Positions 26,342 through 35,273 of a DNA stretch of 64,000 nucleotides are shown here, piece after piece (the stretch's first letter is position 1; every line of letters starts with the position of its first letter). The position numbers were made by a program, and so were the translations under genes. Origin of the DNA: Bacillota bacterium (lineage in GTDB: Bacteria; Bacillota; Clostridia; Lachnospirales; Lachnospiraceae); NCBI GenBank assembly GCA_023392535.1, contig JAEVYY010000009.1, positions 496,001 through 560,000 of the forward strand. The letters are read 5' to 3'. The notes under the pieces were generated by a model. It saw only the letters and a program-made list of their open reading frames with translations. It was not told the DNA's origin and ran no database searches.

Positions 26342-26369
26342 GTACCTGTTCCTCATGAGTGATAGGTAC
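26342..26369. repeat. Small inverted repeat between the T-box terminator and trpX
   Basis: GTACCT and AGGTAC arms flank an inner CTCATGAG palindrome. It lies between the leader terminator and the trpX start and has no T run, so it is not a terminator. It may be an mRNA stability or processing hairpin; the role is unknown. Confidence 0.4.
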
Positions 26370-26374
26370 ACATT

Positions 26375-26407
26375 AAAAAACCGTCTCAAGCTATTGCTTG
26401 AGACGGT
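26375..26407 (-). terminator. Terminator of the trpXYZ T-box leader
   Basis: On the minus strand ACCGTCTCAAGC pairs perfectly with GCTTGAGACGGT around a four-base loop and is followed by six T. Confidence 0.9.
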
Positions 26408-26692
26408 AATATAATTTATATTATCGCGGTACCACTCAAATTGACATCTGTCCACTTCTTTCACGTACTATCATACATGCCGTAATGATAACGGGTACGG
26501 TTCCCGACAACGCCTACTATCCTTCAGGAGCATCATTACTCTACCCACTCAGATTTCAGATTGCCCTCAAAAGTCCATTCGGAAATATTCGAATTCTCGA
26601 ATTATAATTACTATGTTGCAATCACACCACCTGCAACTCTCTGAAATAGCTTTTATATCCTACTACTCTTTCTCAACGGTTTTTCAAATATA
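26375..26692 (-). ncRNA. T-box riboswitch leader, tryptophan-specific, upstream of trpXYZ
   Basis: The T-box core GAGTGGTACCGCG is at 26437-26425, followed by a perfect terminator. The 5' part has Stem I elements AGAGAGTTGCAGGTGGTGTGA (about 26641-26620) with the AG-rich bulge and apical loop. The likely specifier is TGG (26577-26575) in the context GAATGGA. Uncharged tRNA-Trp would switch the leader to readthrough, so the importer is made when tryptophan runs short. The specifier was placed by eye. Confidence 0.92.
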
Positions 26693-26699
26693 TATTAAC

Positions 26700-26726
26700 T
26701 TTATACCTAACGTTATCTCTTGTCAA
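26700..26726 (-). promoter_or_regulatory. Probable promoter of the trpXYZ leader
   Basis: TTGACA (26726-26721) is perfect. A TATAAA (26705-26700) lies 15 bases downstream, a slightly short spacing; an alternative -10 two bases further on would give 17. Confidence 0.6.
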
Positions 26727-26744
26727 TATCTATTTTCAAATTCC

Positions 26745-27794
26745 TTATTGAAACATGACATTCTTTCCTTTTTGTGCGATTGCGATGTATGTCTTTCCTT
26801 CATTCATCTGAATCTCATTTCCATTTTCATCAAAATATTGTGTTGGTGCATAATCCCCTAATTTTTGCCAATAAACATGAATTACTTTTCCTTTTGTAAA
26901 GTAATATCCATCCGACGTATTGTCATAATTTTGGAATGTCAAATATCCTTTTTTATCAAGTACTGCCCAATTGGTATTTTGCACAATCACATTGGCAAAT
27001 GCGAGTTGTTTTCCGTTATTCCCATCTACCTGTGCCTTTCCGTGAAGCGTCTTATAATAAAGGCCATCCGCTGCATTGTAGGTAAATGCACTTCTTGTAT
27101 AAGTAAAGACATTAGACAAATCAATGCTATTTGCCGTTGCCGAATTCGGATACTGTGCAAGTGTATTGACCCCTTCTGCAAAAGTGAAATGCTTTGCCGC
27201 ATAATATCCATTACGGACTGTCAAAGGATATCCCAATTGACTGCAGGCCTTTATGATTCCGCTCGCATTGATATACGCATTGTGTGGTGCCTTCCTGTCA
27301 TTTGTACGGAAAAAGTATCCAGCTCCTGGGGCTTCTCCGCCAACACCATACTCATATGTTCCTGAAAGATTTGTTATATCAGGGGCACTAATACGATCTT
27401 TCATGTAGACTACACCGCCAAAATGAATCAAAATCGGATCCCATTCTGTCGCTTCCGGAATATAATAAGCTCTACAGCTACGAATGTTACCGATCTTCTG
27501 CAGATTTTGCCAATCATCAATAATTGCCATTTGCCTTGAAATATTCCCTTCTTCCATAATTTCATAAAGTATCTTCGCATTGCTGATTCCATAAGATGGC
27601 TGAGCCACCTGATCCGTCGGCATCATGATTGCAATTGGCCGGTTAACTGCCTGCGCAGCAGGTATCACTTCATTTGTATAAACACTTCTTACAGGTTCAC
27701 CCTCTGCGTGAACAGACTGTGCTGGCACCATAGCACCGATACCTGTAATGGTCATTGCTACCGCTATCCATTTGGATAATTTTCTTAAATACAT
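26745..27794 (-). CDS. Secreted DUF3048 (YerB-like) protein
   Basis: 349 residues with a cleavable signal peptide (about 1-31, ending near HAEG). The body matches DUF3048, with RPIAIMMPTDQVAQPSYGIS, IYEIMEEGNI-like segments, IGNIRSCRAYYIPEA, RTNDRKAPHNAYI and the C-terminal VIHVYWQK followed by NEGKTYIAI. Function is unestablished; family members are exported lipoproteins or wall-associated proteins. GGAGGG precedes the ATG. Its 3' end is 19 bases from the trpX promoter. It follows another secreted protein gene on the same strand. Confidence 0.85.
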   Translation of the reverse strand: MYLRKLSKWIAVAMTITGIGAMVPAQSVHAEGEPVRSVYTNEVIPAAQAVNRPIAIMMPTDQVAQPSYGISNAKILYEIMEEGNISRQMAIIDDWQNLQKIGNIRSCRAYYIPEATEWDPILIHFGGVVYMKDRISAPDITNLSGTYEYGVGGEAPGAGYFFRTNDRKAPHNAYINASGIIKACSQLGYPLTVRNGYYAAKHFTFAEGVNTLAQYPNSATANSIDLSNVFTYTRSAFTYNAADGLYYKTLHGKAQVDGNNGKQLAFANVIVQNTNWAVLDKKGYLTFQNYDNTSDGYYFTKGKVIHVYWQKLGDYAPTQYFDENGNEIQMNEGKTYIAIAQKGKNVMFQ

Positions 27795-27845
27795 AATTTC
27801 CCTCCATATTACTTATTTATTTTAATCTTATCCAGATCAAAAACA

Positions 27846-28631
27846 TCAGTATAACTCATATACTTCATCCATAAACAAATTCTCATAGTTATAATGATTC
27901 AAGTATTTCCCATAATAATTAGCCTTACTATAGCTATATTTTGCAATAACATTACCAACACCAGGAATCTGCATCGTGGATATCTGTCCTGAAACATCTG
28001 CATCAATCTGTTCTATATAAGAATAAATATCGAACCGGGCATTTCCTATTCTCCCCTCATTAATACCGCATTCAACAAAATGGCGCAACAATTCACTGGG
28101 ATTATTTCCAATCGATTCCTGCAGATCTAAATTTTTCTGGTAATAAAATTGGGCATCAAAAACCTGCGAATAATCTCTGCCATTATATGTAGTGGCTGTT
28201 ACAATGGCTTCAGGCTTGTTCAATAGATAGGGGTTTTTTAAGCAATCAGCAAGAATCGTATAATAAACATCTTCTCTTCCTGCCCTTGCTTTATAATTTT
28301 CACAATATGCCTTTAGTTCATTATAATCCAATAAATATCCATTATCTAGAAACATTTCAAGATTTTGATAAGCATTGCTCGCAAGATTCATGGAAATTTT
28401 AACATTATCCCTTTCTCCTGCATGTCCGAAATTCCAATAATATCCTTCCACCTTTGTAAGATAGGCAGGATGCCATGCATCCTCATCATTACTTTTCATC
28501 TTGGTTTTCATTTCTCCGCAAGTTGTAAATTTTTGATTCCTTACAATTTTAGGGGCTGCTTGTGCTTGTATTAGATTACAGCTCAAGGCTCCTATAAATA
28601 ATAGCAGTACAAATGCTTTTCTTTTTCTCAT
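27846..28631 (-). CDS. Secreted protein with an NPDL/EGR-type surface repeat
   Basis: 261 residues with a signal peptide (about 1-26, ending QAQAAP). No enzyme domain is recognised. Residues about 165-205 hold FDAQFYYQKNLDLQ, then LLRHFVECGINEGR, which matches the 'YY...N.DL....LL.HF...G..EGR' module seen in many clostridial surface proteins. The C-terminal part is rich in Tyr, Asn and Lys. It precedes the DUF3048 gene on the same strand; the pair may be cotranscribed. Confidence 0.7.
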   Translation of the reverse strand: MRKRKAFVLLLFIGALSCNLIQAQAAPKIVRNQKFTTCGEMKTKMKSNDEDAWHPAYLTKVEGYYWNFGHAGERDNVKISMNLASNAYQNLEMFLDNGYLLDYNELKAYCENYKARAGREDVYYTILADCLKNPYLLNKPEAIVTATTYNGRDYSQVFDAQFYYQKNLDLQESIGNNPSELLRHFVECGINEGRIGNARFDIYSYIEQIDADVSGQISTMQIPGVGNVIAKYSYSKANYYGKYLNHYNYENLFMDEVYELY

Positions 28632-28711
28632 GATTACTCCAATCCTCTACTCTAACAGCTCGTTCATTTTTATTATAGTATCTTCTATAATAGACCGCAA
28701 TAAGATTGATC

Positions 28712-29599
28712 TTAATTTTTATTAATATTTTTTTTCATCTGTCTAGGAGATTCCAGGAACAAATTCTTAAAGGCACGGGAAAAAGTTGAATGCTCCTTAA
28801 ACCCACACGCAAAACAAGCTTGCGTGATGGGCATCCCACTGAGGATTAATTCTTTTGCATAAAGCAATCTCTTATTACTGATATAATTCCCAATGGTATA
28901 GCCCGTTTCCTCTTTAAAGGAACGCATCATGTGATATTTGCTCATATAGAATTTATTCGCAAGAGTTTCTATATTTATCTCCTCTGCAAGATTTGCGTTT
29001 ATAAAATCCAAAATATCTATCACTTTCTGGTTATAGACACTCGTATTGATGTATACTACTTTTTCACCAATACAAGCACGATTCAGATGGACCATAAATT
29101 CCAGAAATAAAAGTTGTAAATAGAAATCATGTGCATATTTTTCATGCTTATTTGCCGGATGCAGATTCGATTTGATATCCATTACAGTATGATAGACTTT
29201 ACTTTTCGATAAGTTTGTAATGCGTAATACATTTGTCTGTTCCTTTTTTGCAATCACAAAACAATTATTTAAACAATAGGAATCGCCTTGATATTTAGCC
29301 AAAAATTCAGGAGCTATGTAAATAATAATTCTCTCGTATATATGACCACTTTCAACTCTCAGCCTATGTATGTCATGATGTCCTACAAAAACAATATCAT
29401 AAGGAAGCAGCTCATACGCCCTTCCTTCTACTACATAACTCACTTTCCCCTTTAAGAGAATAATAATTTTGTCAAATTCGTGATAATGATTTTCATATTC
29501 TTTCGGTTCCCCATCGGAAAGATAAAACATTTTGAAATCACTTTCTAAATAACCCTTTTTTACATAATCTTGAAGCATACCTTCCATTCCATTCCACAT
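28712..29599 (-). CDS. AraC-family transcriptional regulator
   Basis: 295 residues. An N-terminal cupin-like sensing domain (YENHYHEFDKIIILLKGK, DIVFVGHHDIHRL) is followed by a C-terminal double helix-turn-helix from about residue 195, with INIETLANKFYMSKYHMMRS and ITQACFACGFKEHSTFSRAF, the AraC signature. It probably senses a small molecule and activates nearby genes; the divergent AGCS symporter is the obvious candidate. No clear ribosome site marks the first ATG, so the true start may be one of the next two ATGs. Confidence 0.9.
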   Translation of the reverse strand: MWNGMEGMLQDYVKKGYLESDFKMFYLSDGEPKEYENHYHEFDKIIILLKGKVSYVVEGRAYELLPYDIVFVGHHDIHRLRVESGHIYERIIIYIAPEFLAKYQGDSYCLNNCFVIAKKEQTNVLRITNLSKSKVYHTVMDIKSNLHPANKHEKYAHDFYLQLLFLEFMVHLNRACIGEKVVYINTSVYNQKVIDILDFINANLAEEINIETLANKFYMSKYHMMRSFKEETGYTIGNYISNKRLLYAKELILSGMPITQACFACGFKEHSTFSRAFKNLFLESPRQMKKNINKN

Positions 29600-29621
29600 A
29601 GTATTTAATTGTAAATAGTAT

Positions 29622-29650
29622 ATAGCATTTTTTACAATATATAAAGCATT
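29622..29650. promoter_or_regulatory. Candidate AraC-type direct repeat between regulator and symporter
   Basis: ATAGCATT (29622-29629) and AAAGCATT (29643-29650) are direct repeats 21 bases apart, two helical turns, the spacing AraC-type proteins often use. They lie just upstream of the symporter promoter (29663-29691). The repeats are short and AT-rich. Confidence 0.3.
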
Positions 29651-29662
29651 ATATTCGTATCT

Positions 29663-29691
29663 TTTGCATATTGTGTGCCGTAAACTAAATT
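29663..29691 (+). promoter_or_regulatory. Probable promoter of the AGCS symporter gene
   Basis: TTTGCA (29663-29668) and TAAATT (29686-29691) are 17 bases apart, 34 bases before the start codon. Both boxes are weak, as expected for an activated promoter. Confidence 0.45.
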
Positions 29692-29725
29692 ATATCCAAT
29701 ACATATAAGAAAGTGAGAATTATTG

Positions 29726-31249
29726 ATGGAACAAATTTTTATTGCAATCAATCATTTTTTTGAGTTCGTGACACCAATATCAGATTTTTTCTGGGATTTT
29801 CCGACAAATCTATCTTGGTATAAGCAAATCCCTATTCTTGGAAATTTTTCTCTAGCTATTATTCTTCTGGTCGGATCCGGTATCTACTTTAGTATCCGAA
29901 CCAATTTCATTCAAGTTACACATTTTAAAAAGGGTATTCAACTCCTTGCTAAGAAAAAAAGTGGCGAAGTTGGCATTTCCTCACTCGCTGCATTTTTCTT
30001 AAGTTCTGCCATGCGAGTAGGCCCTGGAAATATCCTTGGTGTTACAGGTGCTATTTCTGTGGGCGGACCCGGTGCATTATTATGGATGTGGATATCTGCT
30101 TTTTTCGGCATGTCAACTGCTTATTCTGAAGCTGTTCTGGCACAAATATTTAAAGAAAAAAAAGAGAATGAATTTATAGGTGGTCTTCCTTTCTATGGTA
30201 GAAGGCTTCTTGGTAATAAAAGATGGGCCGGCATCATCCTGTCCATCATGTTCATTGTATATGCTATGTGCTGCCTTCCTGCACAGGGCTTTAATGTGGT
30301 ATCCTCTATTGGGCAAATGGCATCCATAATTGCTGGTACCACAATAAGAGCCACTTCCTTGTTCTATTATATTGTAGCTGCTGTTCTTATTATTTCTACT
30401 GCCTATATTGCATTCGGTGGAATCCGTAAAGTCACTAACGTAACCGACAAAGTGGTGCCTATTATGGCAGTCATTTATATGGTTACTGTACTTATTTTAG
30501 TTTTTATTAATTTTAGATCTATTCCTTATTTCTTTGCTTCCGTCCTCGGTGGGGCTTTCACTCCAAAGGCAATTTTCGGTGGTGGATTTGGTACCGTACT
30601 CGCGCAAGGTGTGAAAAGAGGTCTTATGTCGAATGAAGCCGGCCAGGGTACTATTACAATGGCAGCCGGCGCAGCAAATACGGATCATCCCTGTGAACAA
30701 GGCTGTGTACAATGTATTGGTGTATTCTTAGATACCATAGTCATTTGTACGTTAACTGGATTTATTGTTGTAATGGCACACGTATGGACTGGTCCCAACA
30801 GCGAAGCATGGTTCGCACTAGATCGACTTCCTCGTTTTCTTTTCTCCGCCCAGGTGCTTACACCAGGCACAATATTTAATAATATTGTCGCCTTTCTGTT
30901 AACTTTTAGTTTCTGTTTATTTGCATTCACATGTTTGATTGGTATGATTAGTTTCTCTGAAATAGCCGCCAATCGCATTAGCAAAAAGAAAAGCTTTATT
31001 CAGATCATTCGCATGATCGGCGTTGTTATTACAACTTTTGGTATTCTATGTAGTTTGGCCGGTCTTAATTTAGGTAACTTATGGGCTATCTCAGATCTTG
31101 GAAATATCCTGATCGTATTTGCGAATATTCCATTGTTATACATCGGTGCTGATTATGTTATGAAAGCAACCGTACATTATAGAAAAGGGGATGGTACGCA
31201 CTTTACATCTGACGTTATAGGCATCAGATGCGAATATTGGGAGAAATAA
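29726..31249 (+). CDS. Alanine/glycine:cation symporter (AGCS family)
   Basis: 507 residues and about ten to eleven membrane helices. Family motifs include LSSAMRVGPGNILGVTGAIS, GGPGALLWMWISAFFGMSTAYSE and MSNEAGQGTITMAAGAANTDHPCEQG. It imports small neutral amino acids with sodium. I use the ATG at 29726 rather than the TTG just before it. It is divergent from the AraC regulator, which may control it, and ends at a terminator. Confidence 0.92.
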   Translation: MEQIFIAINHFFEFVTPISDFFWDFPTNLSWYKQIPILGNFSLAIILLVGSGIYFSIRTNFIQVTHFKKGIQLLAKKKSGEVGISSLAAFFLSSAMRVGPGNILGVTGAISVGGPGALLWMWISAFFGMSTAYSEAVLAQIFKEKKENEFIGGLPFYGRRLLGNKRWAGIILSIMFIVYAMCCLPAQGFNVVSSIGQMASIIAGTTIRATSLFYYIVAAVLIISTAYIAFGGIRKVTNVTDKVVPIMAVIYMVTVLILVFINFRSIPYFFASVLGGAFTPKAIFGGGFGTVLAQGVKRGLMSNEAGQGTITMAAGAANTDHPCEQGCVQCIGVFLDTIVICTLTGFIVVMAHVWTGPNSEAWFALDRLPRFLFSAQVLTPGTIFNNIVAFLLTFSFCLFAFTCLIGMISFSEIAANRISKKKSFIQIIRMIGVVITTFGILCSLAGLNLGNLWAISDLGNILIVFANIPLLYIGADYVMKATVHYRKGDGTHFTSDVIGIRCEYWEK

Positions 31250-31292
31250 TAGAAAAATTTAATATAACTTAATAACTCTATCTAATACTAAT

Positions 31293-31326
31293 AAAAAAGA
31301 GAAAAGAAATACCTTTTCTCTTTTTT
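31293..31326. terminator. AT-rich bidirectional terminator
   Basis: AAAAAAGAGAAAAG (31293-31306) pairs with CTTTTCTCTTTTTT (31313-31326). It serves the convergent symporter and GGDEF genes. Confidence 0.75.
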
Positions 31327-31328
31327 AT

Positions 31329-33671
31329 TTATGCCGGATCTTCTTTTCTATTATCTGTCTTAATACAAGTTACTCGTTTATTTTTCTTATCTTCATATAA
31401 AACATTATCTGCTTCTTTTAAGATATCTTTTAAATCCATTCGCTGATGCGAAATCACTTCCTTGACTCCCACCGACATTTCTATATAGTAAGGTTTCTGA
31501 CATTTTGCATTTAATTCTTCCGTTAAGTTCTCTATTTTGCTCCTGATTGAATGAATCAGATTAGGTCCATCTATAACTGCATAGGCAATAAATTCATCTC
31601 CTCCAATTCTACCGATTGGATCCTGCTCCCGAAAACTATTCTTTAATATATCGGCGATACATCTCAGTGCAAAATCACCTTCATTATGGCCAAACGTATC
31701 ATTAATCTGTTTTAAATTATCCATATCTGCGAACACAATAGCCACTAATCTCCCTGGATTATCCAGCAATTTATTCAACATGGCCTCAAATACACCACGC
31801 CTGTTCAATAGACCCGTTAATTCATCAGATATTGATATATGATTTAATAATTCATTCTTTCTGCTGATTGTCTCTAAACTGTCCTGCAACTTTTTCTGCA
31901 TCTGCATCTGTTCATTCATCATTTCTAAAAATTTAAGTGAAGTACCGATTTGAAGACTAATGGAATAGGCATGGGAAGCTTCTTGAAGATCCGCTTCACA
32001 TACTAATAGTCCATATTGAGTCTCATTCGAAAACAGGACAAAATGCATTGCGATAAAACGTTCTTCCTTTCCTATCCCACCTTCTATTCCATCTGCCAGC
32101 GTAATATAAGGCCTCTCCTCTACCTCGTATGCTTTTACCCCATTTCTATCCACTTTTGCAGCCAAATACATCTTTTCCGGACATACCCAATAACGGTTAT
32201 CATAATTTTTTATCGGCTCTTTAAATACGTAAATATAGGCGCTTCGAAATCGCAATAACTTCATTTTTTCAACGATCTGATAAAGAGCTTCTTTCACATC
32301 TGCCGAATACACCATGGTATCTCTCGTTATATAAGTTGCATACCATGCTTCCTTTTTACAACGCTTAATGGTTCGTTGGTATTCTCCTTGCGTATAAGTG
32401 CTGATGGCAGCAAATAACCTGCTCGATAAATCAGCAAACTGCCTTTTCAATGTGATATTATCCGTTTCCTTGATTACTCCCTGAATAAAACGAAGCAATA
32501 CAAATTGGAATTTTTCAATAATGTAATATCCTGTATATTTTTTTCCCAGTAGTTCTTTGACAATTGTTATTACTTCCTCGGAGAAATTATCTATTTTTTC
32601 TCCAAAATACGTACGAATCAGTATCGTCATTAATCTTTTGATCTTACTTCCAATTTTTTGCTCAATGATCTCACCTTCCGGATAGTTCGTGATTTCATGA
32701 ATGACAATCGCTGTATGCTCACAAATGCATTGTTCTAATGTCATATTTTGATCAATACGCAAACCAATTTTATTATAGGTATGTGACTTGCATCCACATG
32801 AATTTCGTATACAAACTGCAGAATCCATAATCGCAGAATTTACAGTCTCACCGTTTAACATCCTTATTGCCTTTGTTACCGCCTGATATCCCATGATATA
32901 TGGTCTGACTCTCACAGTCGTTAACGGTGGATCATAAGAAATAGCTTGCTGATTATCATCAAACCCGGTAATTCCAATATCTTTTCCTACTATAATCCCA
33001 CGTCTTTCACATTCCCGATAACCACCAAGTACCATATTATCATTTGCAAAACAGATTGCTTCAATATCCGGATGCCTGTCTAAAATTCCTGCTACCAACT
33101 CATCCGAATATTCTGTAAAGTCACCATATGCAATCATTCCCTCTTCTATTGGAAGATGGTATTCACGCATGATTTTTCGATATACAGATAAACGTTCTTT
33201 CGCATCAAAATTATTCTTTCGACCAGATACGAATGCAATTTTCTTATAATGATGGTCAACAATTAGATGTTTGATGCATTCATAGAGACCCACTCTATTC
33301 TCTAATGTTACACAAATCTTTCCTTCAATATTATCTTCCAAAATAATACTTGGAATGTTTTCATATTTAGCCAGAAAGTTCTGATAATTTTCTGTTCCTA
33401 GAAAATCTATGACTGTGCCAATCGATATTAACAAAATATCAATATTTTCTTTTGCAACGTAATCGTACACTGTATTAAATTGGTAATCAAATTCCTCACG
33501 ATGCTTCAATAGGCTTTTATCATAAAAAGAACCTGAATGCATACCAGGGAATACCAATAAGTTCACTTCATAGTCTTTTGCCGCCTGACTCATACCTCTT
33601 GCAAGTTCATAAGCATGCAGCGCTTCCAAATTTCCAATTATCACACCGATATTACGCTTTTTTTTCTTCAT
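31329..33671 (-). CDS. LacI-type sugar-binding domain fused to GGDEF diguanylate cyclase
   Basis: 780 residues. Residues about 1-300 form a LacI/RbsB-like periplasmic-binding fold (RNIGVIIGNLEALHAYELAR, FANDNMVLGGYREC, GITGFDDNQQAI), but there is no helix-turn-helix and no signal peptide, so it should sit in the cytoplasm. A helical middle region follows, and then a C-terminal GGDEF domain with DELTGLLNRRG, DMDNLKQINDTFGHNEGD and an intact GGDEF in RIGGDEFIAYA. It likely makes cyclic di-GMP in response to a bound ligand. The ATG at 33671 follows GGGGAG; 14 extra in-frame codons upstream lack a site. It lies downstream of the zinc transporter genes. Confidence 0.88.
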   Translation of the reverse strand: MKKKKRNIGVIIGNLEALHAYELARGMSQAAKDYEVNLLVFPGMHSGSFYDKSLLKHREEFDYQFNTVYDYVAKENIDILLISIGTVIDFLGTENYQNFLAKYENIPSIILEDNIEGKICVTLENRVGLYECIKHLIVDHHYKKIAFVSGRKNNFDAKERLSVYRKIMREYHLPIEEGMIAYGDFTEYSDELVAGILDRHPDIEAICFANDNMVLGGYRECERRGIIVGKDIGITGFDDNQQAISYDPPLTTVRVRPYIMGYQAVTKAIRMLNGETVNSAIMDSAVCIRNSCGCKSHTYNKIGLRIDQNMTLEQCICEHTAIVIHEITNYPEGEIIEQKIGSKIKRLMTILIRTYFGEKIDNFSEEVITIVKELLGKKYTGYYIIEKFQFVLLRFIQGVIKETDNITLKRQFADLSSRLFAAISTYTQGEYQRTIKRCKKEAWYATYITRDTMVYSADVKEALYQIVEKMKLLRFRSAYIYVFKEPIKNYDNRYWVCPEKMYLAAKVDRNGVKAYEVEERPYITLADGIEGGIGKEERFIAMHFVLFSNETQYGLLVCEADLQEASHAYSISLQIGTSLKFLEMMNEQMQMQKKLQDSLETISRKNELLNHISISDELTGLLNRRGVFEAMLNKLLDNPGRLVAIVFADMDNLKQINDTFGHNEGDFALRCIADILKNSFREQDPIGRIGGDEFIAYAVIDGPNLIHSIRSKIENLTEELNAKCQKPYYIEMSVGVKEVISHQRMDLKDILKEADNVLYEDKKNKRVTCIKTDNRKEDPA

Positions 33672-33746
33672 CCAAAGCTCCCCCTGCTCATGGAAAAACA
33701 AATGAATATACAATACGTTCTATAATGCGGTACTTTATTCCTATAA

Positions 33747-34571
33747 TTATACATCTCCTTTTCGGATAAGTCCATATAATTGAAAGAGGATGAAGAAAAT
33801 AATATCAACAATAACAATGCTTGCCCCTGTTGGCGTCGCATATAGAAAAGACATAGAGATTCCGATAATAAAACTAATCATAGATATTAATACGGAACAG
33901 ATTACCACCTGTTTAAACGTATCGCAGACTCGCATTGCCGTTACCGCGGGAAATACAATCAGACTCGAGATTAATAGTGCTCCCATCATCCGCATCCCCA
34001 GTACAATAATAATCGCTGTTAAGATTGCCAACAACATACGATACAGATCTGTACGTATTCCAGTAGCTTTCGCAAAGTTTTCATCAAATGTAACTGCAAA
34101 AATCTTTTCGTAAAAATAGAGATAAAGAAATATGATAATAATTGAAATAATAATACTAAAGATAACATCGCCTTTACTCATCGCCAAAATACTTCCGAAC
34201 ATATAATTATAGACATCCATATTCATCCCTGTCGTCAGTGAAACTATCATGACTCCCAAGGCTAATGCACCCGTTGATATCAGGGCGATAGCTGCATCTC
34301 CCTGAATTTTACTATTTTCCGTAACACGAAGCAAAATGAATGCTGCTATAATCACAATCGGTATTGCAACCTTAAGTGGTGCCATGTTAAGAGCCACTGC
34401 CAATGACAAAGCTCCGAAGCCCACATGAGACAGCCCATCTCCTATCATGGAAAACCTTTTTAATACCAGACTTACTCCTAATAATGAGGCACAAATAGAT
34501 ACCAAAATACCAACAATTAATGCACGCACCATAAAAGGATACGAAAACATTTCTTTCATCAGTGCTATCAT
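33747..34571 (-). CDS. znuB: Metal ABC transporter permease (ZnuB type)
   Basis: 274 residues, eight to nine hydrophobic helices, of the ABC-3 permease family (PF00950). It has SLVLKRFSMIGDGLSHVGFGA, where the histidine is typical, and LRMMGALLISSLIVFPAVTA. It forms the channel for Zn or Mn import with the adjacent ATPase and binding protein. It begins directly after the ATPase stop codon. The exact metal cannot be read from the permease. Confidence 0.88.
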   Translation of the reverse strand: MIALMKEMFSYPFMVRALIVGILVSICASLLGVSLVLKRFSMIGDGLSHVGFGALSLAVALNMAPLKVAIPIVIIAAFILLRVTENSKIQGDAAIALISTGALALGVMIVSLTTGMNMDVYNYMFGSILAMSKGDVIFSIIISIIIIFLYLYFYEKIFAVTFDENFAKATGIRTDLYRMLLAILTAIIIVLGMRMMGALLISSLIVFPAVTAMRVCDTFKQVVICSVLISMISFIIGISMSFLYATPTGASIVIVDIIFFILFQLYGLIRKGDV

Positions 34572-35273
34572 CTAATAACCTCCCAAAAAGCGTTTTCCCA
34601 AACTGCTATTTTTATATTCCTTCGTAGGTCCAAAATAATAACTGTGTGGGGATAAATGTAAAATACAATTTGCATGCTGAATAGATTCTTTGATTGCATG
34701 TGATACCATAACGATCGTAATCCCATGATCTTTGTTCAGACTGTCTAGCAAACTATAAAATTCTGTAGTTGCTACCGGATCTAATCCGGTAGTTGGTTCA
34801 TCCAGTAAGAGAATGGTTTTGGTAGCACATAAAGAACGGGCTAATAACACTCTCTGTTGCTGGCCTCCGGAGAGCTTACGAAAGCATTTTTTACTTAACT
34901 TAGTAATTCCAAGTAATTGCATGTTGGCATGTACACGTTCTCTATTTGCTTTACTATAACCTGGGAGTAATCCTCTCTGATTGAGGCATCCTGATAATAT
35001 CACTTCATACACAGAAGCTGGAAAATCTTTTTGAATCATAGATTGTTGCGGAATATATCCAATTTCAGTCGCCTTAAAATCGTCCCCTAATGTAAGCTTA
35101 CCTCCGGAAGGCTTCTTTAAACCCAACAGCCCCTTCATAAGGGTTGTTTTTCCAGTTCCGTTCTCCCCTATAATACATAGATAATCTCCTCTCTGTATGG
35201 AAAAAGTAAGTTCATTCACAACTATTTTGTTTTCATAGGAAAACGATATTTTTTCACATGTAATCAAGGCCAT
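34572..35273 (-). CDS. znuC: Metal ABC transporter ATP-binding protein (ZnuC type)
   Basis: 233 residues. It has Walker A GENGTGKTTL, Q-loop YIPQQS, signature KLSGGQQQRVLLARSL and Walker B ILLLDEPTTGLDP. It drives import by the ZnuB-like channel. Its start overlaps the end of the binding-protein gene by ten bases. The order znuA-znuC-znuB is standard. Confidence 0.9.
   Translation of the reverse strand: MALITCEKISFSYENKIVVNELTFSIQRGDYLCIIGENGTGKTTLMKGLLGLKKPSGGKLTLGDDFKATEIGYIPQQSMIQKDFPASVYEVILSGCLNQRGLLPGYSKANRERVHANMQLLGITKLSKKCFRKLSGGQQQRVLLARSLCATKTILLLDEPTTGLDPVATTEFYSLLDSLNKDHGITIVMVSHAIKESIQHANCILHLSPHSYYFGPTKEYKNSSLGKRFLGGY

Noticed and set aside
26201..26464. 87-codon minus-strand ORF
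   Set aside because: It overlaps the T-box terminator and the signal peptide region of trpX in another frame; explained by the RNA leader.
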